DNA from: Aestuariivirga sp.
Lineage (GTDB): Bacteria > Pseudomonadota > Alphaproteobacteria > Rhizobiales > Aestuariivirgaceae
DNA length: 64,000 nt
Assembly (NCBI RefSeq): GCF_020252395.1
Contig: NZ_JADCDB010000020.1
Location: 62,001-126,000, forward strand
Direction of reading: 5' to 3'
Part shown: in pieces, positions 58,784 to 64,000 of the stretch
Layout: each line of letters starts with the position of its first letter
How positions within the stretch are numbered: the stretch's first letter is position 1
Notes under the pieces: model-generated
The model's input: only the letters and a program-made list of their open reading frames with translations
What the model was told of the DNA's origin: nothing
Databases searched by the model: none
Made by a program: the position numbers and the translations under genes

Positions 58784-59715
58784 GGGGCGTCCTCCCCCTT
58801 GGGCGGCCCGGCGATGAGCAGCCCGAGGATGACCGCGATGGACAGTGTGAGCGCGATTTCCATCGCCACGATCAGCGGCTTGGCGAAGCCTTCCGGATAG
58901 GCGAGGAAAGCCCCCGGCGTAAGGAAGCCAAGGAAGCCGATCAGCAGAAAGACGACAGGCCCGGTGACGATGGCGAGGCGCAACAGAGGCGAGGAGACGC
59001 GCGGCGCCTTGCGCACGCCCGCCACCATGACGAGGATCCACATCGCCGCCAGCACCGTTCCGCCCTGGAAGGCGCCGCCCGGCACATCCGCCCCGGCCCA
59101 TGTCATGTAGATGGCGAAGACGAAGCCGATGGGCGGCAGCGTGCGGGCGAGAAGGCCGAGCACGCTGTGGCGCTCCGGGAACAGGCGGAGGCCGGGAACC
59201 CCGCCCCAGTCCTCGTCCCGCGCCAGCGCCCAGACGCCGGTCAGCGCCAGCAGCAGCACCACCTTTTCGAGCAGCGTGTCGAAGGAGCGAAACACGAAGA
59301 GCACGCCGGCCACGGGGTTGCCGAGTCCGCTCTCGGGCAGCCGCGCCAGCACGGGGGCGGCCAGCGACACAGGTTCGCCCGGCAGAACGAAGGCGAGCGC
59401 CGCGATGCCGATGGCGACGAGGGCCGCAAACACGGCGGCGAGCGCATGGAAACCGCGGCTCAGCTGCACCACGCGTTTCGTGTCGCCCGCCACCTTATGC
59501 GCGGCAATCACCATCAGAAGGCCCGTGGCGCCGCTGCCGATGGCAGCCTCGGTCAGCGACACGTCGATGGCGTGGAGGCGCACCCAGGCGAGCGACAAGA
59601 GCAGGCCATAGGCGATGAAGACGATCACCGCCGTCATCATGTTGCGCGCGATGACGCTCCAGCCGCCAACGCCCAGCAGCAGCAGGGCGAGGACAATGTC
59701 GAAGGCGGTCTCCAT
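58780..59715 (-). CDS. Fusion of MrpA C-terminal (DUF4040/MbhE-like) and MrpB domains
   Basis: 311 residues from ATG 59715, sharing a base with the mrpG stop (TGATG). Residues about 1-80 are DUF4040-like (MMTAVIVFIAYGLLLSLAWV, LTEAAIGSGATGLLMVIAA). About 125-165 has the MbhE-type VLFVFRSFDTLLEKVVLLLA. The C-terminal half is MrpB (IYMTWAGADVPGGAFQGGTV). So the parts normally at the end of the large MrpA are joined to MrpB, and the NuoL-like N-terminal half of MrpA is not encoded in the operon. The order E-F-G-(D/E/F)-C-D equals the archaeal Mbh membrane arm. Confidence 0.9.
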   Translation of the reverse strand: METAFDIVLALLLLGVGGWSVIARNMMTAVIVFIAYGLLLSLAWVRLHAIDVSLTEAAIGSGATGLLMVIAAHKVAGDTKRVVQLSRGFHALAAVFAALVAIGIAALAFVLPGEPVSLAAPVLARLPESGLGNPVAGVLFVFRSFDTLLEKVVLLLALTGVWALARDEDWGGVPGLRLFPERHSVLGLLARTLPPIGFVFAIYMTWAGADVPGGAFQGGTVLAAMWILVMVAGVRKAPRVSSPLLRLAIVTGPVVFLLIGFLGFLTPGAFLAYPEGFAKPLIVAMEIALTLSIAVILGLLIAGPPKGEDAP

Positions 59716-59993
59716 CACCGCTCCCCCTCGCCGCGCGCGCTGCGCGCCAGGATCTGGGTGACGATGGCGCCGGAGAACTGCACCAGCAGCCACACCGCCA
59801 GCATCTTGGCGGCGGCAAGTAAGCCCATCTGCGGCATCAGCCCCAGCACCACGAGGCCGAGGCCGAGATTGTCGACCTTGGTCAGCGCATGGAGGCGGGC
59901 GAGCGTGCCGGGAAAGCGCAGCAGCCCTACCGTGCCCGCCAGGAACAGCACCGCACCCGCCGTGACGGCAAGGATGGTGAAGAGGTCAGCCAT
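59715..59993 (-). CDS. MrpG antiporter subunit
   Basis: 92 residues from ATG 59993; an ATG two codons upstream (59999) is an alternative. Three membrane helices with the MrpG motif AGTVGLLRFPGTLARLHALT-KVDNLG. It overlaps the mrpF stop by 8 bases. Part of the Mrp-type monovalent cation/proton antiporter complex. Confidence 0.94.
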   Translation of the reverse strand: MADLFTILAVTAGAVLFLAGTVGLLRFPGTLARLHALTKVDNLGLGLVVLGLMPQMGLLAAAKMLAVWLLVQFSGAIVTQILARSARGEGER

Positions 59994-60246
59994 TGCCATC
60001 GCTCCGCCAGGAGACGAAGCCGACGGAGGCAAAGACCGCCAGGATGCCCAGCATCAGCGCCACGTCGATGATGGCCGTCTGCCCCATGGCGGCGGCCAGC
60101 AGCAGCAGCGTGGCAACGCCGCCGGAGCCCGCGAGCTGCGCCGCCATCAGCCGGTCGGAGCCGCCCGGGCCCCGTACCACGCGCGCCAGCCCAACCGCAA
60201 TGCTGAGCAGGATGAACAGTCCCGCGGCGAAATAGAAGAAGGTCAT
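59986..60246 (-). CDS. MrpF antiporter subunit
   Basis: 86 residues, three membrane helices. MrpF motif: ARVVRGPGGSDRLMAAQLAG, then IIDVALMLGILAVFASVGF. Overlaps mrpE by four bases and mrpG by eight. Typical size for the family. Confidence 0.94.
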   Translation of the reverse strand: MTFFYFAAGLFILLSIAVGLARVVRGPGGSDRLMAAQLAGSGGVATLLLLAAAMGQTAIIDVALMLGILAVFASVGFVSWRSDGNG

Positions 60247-60752
60247 TGCGCTGCCCTGTCTGCCAGCACATTGGCGATCCGCGCTTCCTCCGCCGCGAGC
60301 TGGGCTGCCACGGGCTGGCCTGTGTCAAGCGCATGCACCTCGATGCGGTTAGTGTCATCGGTGCCGGTGGGCAGCGTGCCCGGCAGCAGGCTGGCGTAGG
60401 TCATGAACAGGAAGCGCCGGTTTCCGGGCGGTAGCTTGGAGCGGTATTCGACCACGCCGGGTTTGAGGGGCATGTTGGGCATCAGCGCGATGCGCGCCAC
60501 GGTGACGCCGGCCACCACGCTCTGCCACAGGAAGCGGACGAACAGCGCCAGCGCCCGGCCGGGCTTCACGGCAAGCTCCCCGGCAGGCACGAGCTGCAGG
60601 CTGATCCACGCCGCGATAACGGCCGTCACGAGCCCCGCCGCGAGGTCCTTCAAGCCGGTGCCCGCCAGCGCGACCCAGAAAACGAAATAGGCGGCCGCCC
60701 GCAGCAGCAGCGCTGTGGCCGTCCCTGGTTCCCGCGTCACGGCGCCCGGCAT
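60243..60752 (-). CDS. MrpE antiporter subunit
   Basis: 169 residues from ATG 60752, 13 bp after the RND pump stop; a longer frame to 60848 overlaps that gene. Two N-terminal helices (about 15-55), then the cytoplasmic MrpE part with VVAGVTVARIALMPNMPLKP, LPPGNRRFLFMTYASLLPGT and TDDTNRIEVHALD. First gene of the antiporter operon; the 13-bp gap suggests it is read through from the RND genes. Confidence 0.93.
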   Translation of the reverse strand: MPGAVTREPGTATALLLRAAAYFVFWVALAGTGLKDLAAGLVTAVIAAWISLQLVPAGELAVKPGRALALFVRFLWQSVVAGVTVARIALMPNMPLKPGVVEYRSKLPPGNRRFLFMTYASLLPGTLPTGTDDTNRIEVHALDTGQPVAAQLAAEEARIANVLADRAAQ

Positions 60753-60765
60753 GCCGGTGTCCCGC

Positions 60766-63700
60766 TCAGGCCTGCGGCGCCGGAGTCCCGGCGGGCGCCT
60801 TTGGCCTGGCGCCCTCCCTCTTCTCCTGCCAGCCGAACCACGTGACATAGAGTGTGGGCAGGAAGATCAGCGTCAGCACGGTGGCCACCAGCAGCCCGCC
60901 CATGATGGCGAAGGCCATGGGACCCCAGAACACCGTCCAGGCAATGGGGATCATGCCGAGCACGGTGGAGATCGCTGTGAGCATGATCGGCCGGAAGCGC
61001 GCCGCACTGGCATCGACTGCGGCATGCCACACATCCTTGCCCGCGGCGCGTTCGGCATCGATCTGCCCCAGCAGGATCACCGCATTCTTGGTGATCATCC
61101 CGAGCAGCGCCAGAATGCCGAGAATGGCGACGAAGCCCAGGGGCCGCCCGGACAGCAGCAGCGCGCCGACGACTCCGATCAACCCCAGCGGACCGACGCT
61201 CAGCACCATGATCAGCCGCTGGAAGCCCTGCAGCTGGAACATCAGCACGGTGAGCATGATGATCAGCATCACCGGCACAACCGCAATGACCGAGGCCTGC
61301 GACTTCGCACTCTCCTCCACCGTGCCGCCCACCGTGATGGCATAGCCTGCGGGCAGCGTCTTGGACAGTTCGGCGATGGGCTTGTCGAGGGCGGAGACCA
61401 CCTCTTCCGGTAACACGCCGGGCCGGATGTCGGACTGGACAGTGAGGTTCGGCGTGCGGTCGCGCCGCCAGATCAGCGGATATTCCTGCTCGTAGTCGAA
61501 GGTGGCGAACTGGGCGAGCGGCACGGTGCGGCCATTGGGCAGCGGCACCTGCAAGGTGCGGAGTCCGTCGAGCGACACCCGCTGGTCGCCCGTGGCGCGC
61601 GCCACCACGTTGACAAGATAAATGTCATCGCGGATCTGCGTCACCGGCACGCCGGAGACCACCGTGTCGAGAATGCGCGCCACCGCCTGCGAGCTTAAAC
61701 CCAGTTGCCGCGCCTCGTCCTGGTCGATGCGGATGCGCAGCTGCCGGGCAGGCTCCAGCCAGTCGAAGTTGACATTCTCGACATTGGGATTGGACGACAC
61801 GGTGGATGCGAGCTGGAGTGCGATCTCGCGCACCTTGGAGAGGTTGGACCCGCTCACCCGGTACTGGATCGGCCAGCCCACCGGCGGCCCGAGCTCCAGC
61901 GGATAGACCCGGGCGACCGCATTGGGGAAGTCCCTGGCGAGCGCCTCCTGCAGCTTCTTCTGCAGACGGTCGCGCGCCGCCACGTCCTTGGTCACGATCA
62001 CCGCCTGGCTGAAAAAATCGTTGGGCAGCTGAACGTTGAGCGGAAGGTAGAAGCGGATGGCGCCGCGGCCCACATAGCTCGACCAGCGTTCGACGTCAGG
62101 GTCATCCTTCAGCAGCGCGTCGAAGCGTTCGACGGCACTTTCCGAGGCAAAGATCGAGGAATTCTGCGGCAGGCTGAGGTCGACGAGGAGTTCCGGCCGG
62201 TCGGAGGACGGGAAGAACTGCCGCGGGATCAGCGGCATTGCCAGAATGGAAGCGACAAACATCCCGATGGTGACGGCGATGGTGAGATACCTGACCTTGA
62301 TGGCGGCGGCGAGGAAGCCGCGATAGGCGCGGAACACGATGCCGGGGCCGCCCTCCTTCTTCTTCGGCGGCTTGAGGATCGCGATGCCGAGCAGCGGCGC
62401 GAAAACCACCGCCACGAACCAAGACACCAGCAGCGCGATCGACACCACGGCAAAGAGCGAGAACGTATACTCCCCCGCCGAACTCGCCGCGAAGCCCACC
62501 GGCACGAAGCCCGCCATGGTGACGAAGGTGCCCGCCAGCATGGCATAGGCATAGGTGCGGTAGGCGAAGGTGGCGGCCGGCACCTTGTCGTCGCCCTCGC
62601 CGAGCCTGGTCAGCATCGCATCCGTTGTCGTCATGGCGTCGTCGACGAGGAGGGCCAGCGCGATGATAAGGGCGCCCAGCGAAATGCGCTGCATGTCGAT
62701 CGACACGAAGTCCATCACCACGAAAACGATGGCCAGCGTCAGCGGAATGGCGAGCGCGATGACCAGGCCCGGCCTGACGCCGAGGCTGATGAAGCTGACG
62801 GCGAGGATGATGGCGATCGCCTGCCACAGCGACTCCATGAATTCCGAAATCGCATGGTCCACCGTCACCGCCTGGTCGGCGACGAGAATGGGCTCGATAC
62901 CGAGCGGCAGTTCGGCCTTTGCGTCGTTCATCACGGCGGTGATGTTCTTGCCGAGCGTCAGAATGTCGCCGCCGTCGCGCATGGCGATGGCAAGGCCGAT
63001 GGCTGGCTCGCCATTGACCCGGAACAACGGCTGCGGCGGGTCGGAGAAGCCGCGCCGCACGGTGGCGATATCGGCGAGCCGCAGCATGCGCCCGCCGACC
63101 GCGAAATTGACATTGGCGATGTCCTGCTCGGACTCGAAGGCGCCCGAGACGCGGAGTGCGATCGATTCGTCGCCGGTCTCGATCTGGCCTGCCGGGCGGA
63201 TGGCGTTCTGCGCCTGGAGTGCCGCGAGCAGCTGGCTGCGGTCGATGCCGAGATTGGCGAGCTCCTCCATCGAGAACTCGATGTAGATCTGCTCGTCCTG
63301 CACGCCCAGCAGCTCGATCTTGGAGACGTCCGGCACGCCGAGCAGCTTGTCGCGCAAGCGCTCCACGTGGTCGCGCAGTTCGCGGTTGTTGAAGCCATCC
63401 GCCGTTACGCCATAGATGATGCCGAACGTGTCGCCGAAATCGTCGTTGAAGCCGGGGCCTAACACCCCGGCGGGCAGCGTGTGGCGCATGTCGCCCACGG
63501 ACTTGCGCACATGATACCAGGTGTCCGCCACCTCCTGCGCGTTTGTCTTGCCGTCGAGGTTGACGAAGATGGTCGAAACGCCGGCGCGGGTGAAGCTCCG
63601 GAGAAAATCGAGATGCGGCGTTTCCTGCAGCGTGCGCTCCAGCCGCTCCGTCACCTGTTTCAGGGTTTCCTCGCTGGTGGCGCCGGGCCACTGCGCCTGC

Positions 63701-63849
63701 ACCACCATGGTCTTGATGATGAAGGACGGGTCCTCGCTGCGCCCCAGACGGTAATAGGAGGCAAGCCCCGCGATCACCGCGAGGATCATCAGATAGATGG
63801 TGATGGACCGGTGCTTGAGGGCCCATTCCGACAGGTTGAAGCCGCTCAT
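60766..63849 (-). CDS. RND-family efflux pump, inner-membrane transporter
   Basis: 1027 residues, normal for AcrB/MexB-like or Hae-type pumps. N-terminal helix (SITIYLMILAVIAGLASYYR), two large periplasmic loops, twelve helices. TM4 proton-relay acid pair in LALLVDDAMTTTDAML. Other motifs are VQAQWPGATSEETLKQVTER and PVMLIIMLTVLMFQLQGFQR. Exports small molecules using proton motive force together with the adaptor encoded upstream; an outer-membrane channel is not in the window. Substrate unknown. Overlaps the adaptor gene by ATGA. Confidence 0.95.
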   Translation of the reverse strand: MSGFNLSEWALKHRSITIYLMILAVIAGLASYYRLGRSEDPSFIIKTMVVQAQWPGATSEETLKQVTERLERTLQETPHLDFLRSFTRAGVSTIFVNLDGKTNAQEVADTWYHVRKSVGDMRHTLPAGVLGPGFNDDFGDTFGIIYGVTADGFNNRELRDHVERLRDKLLGVPDVSKIELLGVQDEQIYIEFSMEELANLGIDRSQLLAALQAQNAIRPAGQIETGDESIALRVSGAFESEQDIANVNFAVGGRMLRLADIATVRRGFSDPPQPLFRVNGEPAIGLAIAMRDGGDILTLGKNITAVMNDAKAELPLGIEPILVADQAVTVDHAISEFMESLWQAIAIILAVSFISLGVRPGLVIALAIPLTLAIVFVVMDFVSIDMQRISLGALIIALALLVDDAMTTTDAMLTRLGEGDDKVPAATFAYRTYAYAMLAGTFVTMAGFVPVGFAASSAGEYTFSLFAVVSIALLVSWFVAVVFAPLLGIAILKPPKKKEGGPGIVFRAYRGFLAAAIKVRYLTIAVTIGMFVASILAMPLIPRQFFPSSDRPELLVDLSLPQNSSIFASESAVERFDALLKDDPDVERWSSYVGRGAIRFYLPLNVQLPNDFFSQAVIVTKDVAARDRLQKKLQEALARDFPNAVARVYPLELGPPVGWPIQYRVSGSNLSKVREIALQLASTVSSNPNVENVNFDWLEPARQLRIRIDQDEARQLGLSSQAVARILDTVVSGVPVTQIRDDIYLVNVVARATGDQRVSLDGLRTLQVPLPNGRTVPLAQFATFDYEQEYPLIWRRDRTPNLTVQSDIRPGVLPEEVVSALDKPIAELSKTLPAGYAITVGGTVEESAKSQASVIAVVPVMLIIMLTVLMFQLQGFQRLIMVLSVGPLGLIGVVGALLLSGRPLGFVAILGILALLGMITKNAVILLGQIDAERAAGKDVWHAAVDASAARFRPIMLTAISTVLGMIPIAWTVFWGPMAFAIMGGLLVATVLTLIFLPTLYVTWFGWQEKREGARPKAPAGTPAPQA

Positions 63850-64000
63850 GGCTGCTCCTCGAGCAGCCGCACCTGCTGGCCGGGGTGCAGCGCCTGCACA
63901 CCGGCGGTGACCACGATGTCGCCCGCCTGAAGGCCATCGGCGATGGCCACGAGATATTCGCCGAAGCGCTTCACCGAGACAGGGCGCAGCGCCACCGTCC
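63846..64000 (-). CDS. RND periplasmic adaptor (C-terminal end only)
   Basis: The last 51 codons of a gene whose stop (TGA, 63848-63846) overlaps the RND transporter start. The translated end reads VVTAGVQALHPGQQVRLLEE followed by QP, the typical C-terminus of membrane-fusion/adaptor proteins (HlyD/RND MFP family). The bulk of the gene lies beyond the right edge. Confidence 0.85.
   Translation of the reverse strand, partial: TVALRPVSVKRFGEYLVAIADGLQAGDIVVTAGVQALHPGQQVRLLEEQP

Noticed and set aside
55348-60752. Hydrogenase or complex I gene cluster
   Set aside because: The subunits resemble the membrane arm only; no hydrogenase large/small subunits, NuoB/C/D-like or iron-sulfur genes are present, so an antiporter is the better reading.
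61705-63462. 585-codon open frame antisense to the RND transporter
   Set aside because: Composition is dominated by His, Arg, Gly and Asp, as in complement-strand shadows; the RND gene on the other strand has all expected motifs.
1-64000. tRNA, rRNA or CRISPR loci
   Set aside because: No CCA-ended cloverleaf candidates, rRNA-like conserved stretches, or regularly spaced direct repeats were seen on reading; a covariance-model search would settle small RNAs.

Overview
The window is a high-GC chromosomal segment from an alphaproteobacterium, most likely of the order Hyphomicrobiales (Rhizobiales). The evidence is the rhizobial flagellar gene set (MotC, MotE, FtcR/Rem-type regulator, DUF1217 protein, several short tandem flagellins), the rhizobial ABC systems for L-rhamnose (rhaRSTPQ with rhaDI) and glycerol (glpVSTPQU with glpRDK), and an RpoE-ChrR pair of the singlet-oxygen type. 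Almost all genes sit in tightly coupled operons with ATGA or TGATG stop/start overlaps. I found no rRNA, tRNA, CRISPR array, prophage or intact transposon.

Region 1 (1-21147) is flagellar. On the minus strand, in order of transcription: motA, fliM, fliN, fliG, flhB, flgB, flgC, fliE, flgG, flgA, flgI, motE, flgH, fliL, fliP, three flagellins, fliF, a FliH-like gene, motB, and motC running off the left edge. A divergent plus-strand operon holds a DUF1217 gene, flgF and fliI. The orphan response regulator ftcR converges on fliI. A 357-bp AT-rich gap (21148-21504) then separates ftcR from a MerR-family gene.

Region 2 (22022-31064) is L-rhamnose uptake and breakdown: ATPase, two permeases, binding protein, aldolase/dehydrogenase fusion and isomerase, under a divergent DeoR regulator. 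A rhamnulokinase is not present. A large secreted SGNH hydrolase of unknown substrate follows (31120-33114).

Region 3 (33099-39028) is a predicted singlet-oxygen/membrane-lipid module. rpoE-chrR-SDR lies on the plus strand and a FAD enzyme, DUF1365, cyclopropane-synthase-like and DUF3833 genes on the minus strand. Two back-to-back TGATCC promoter boxes formed by one palindrome lie between them.

Region 4 (39029-48990) is glycerol / glycerol-3-phosphate catabolism (glpK, glpD, glpR) and the divergent glycerol ABC importer. Its two ATPases look functionally asymmetric.

Region 5 (49090-64000) concerns pH, cations and efflux: an IS3-type transposase scrap, marC, an NhaC antiporter, arginine deiminase, a secreted zinc acylase-like protein, an ArcD-like permease, then an unusual Mrp/Mbh-type cation/proton antiporter operon (E-F-G-[A-Cterm+B fusion]-C-D-D'), led by an RND efflux pump whose adaptor is cut by the right edge.

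The least ordinary items are the Mrp/Mbh-like operon without a full MrpA, the complementary defects in GlpS and GlpT, the palindromic divergent RpoE promoter beside a lipid-modification set, and the ArcA/secreted-acylase/ArcD/NhaC cluster that has no arcB or arcC. No wholly unknown multi-gene system is evident.
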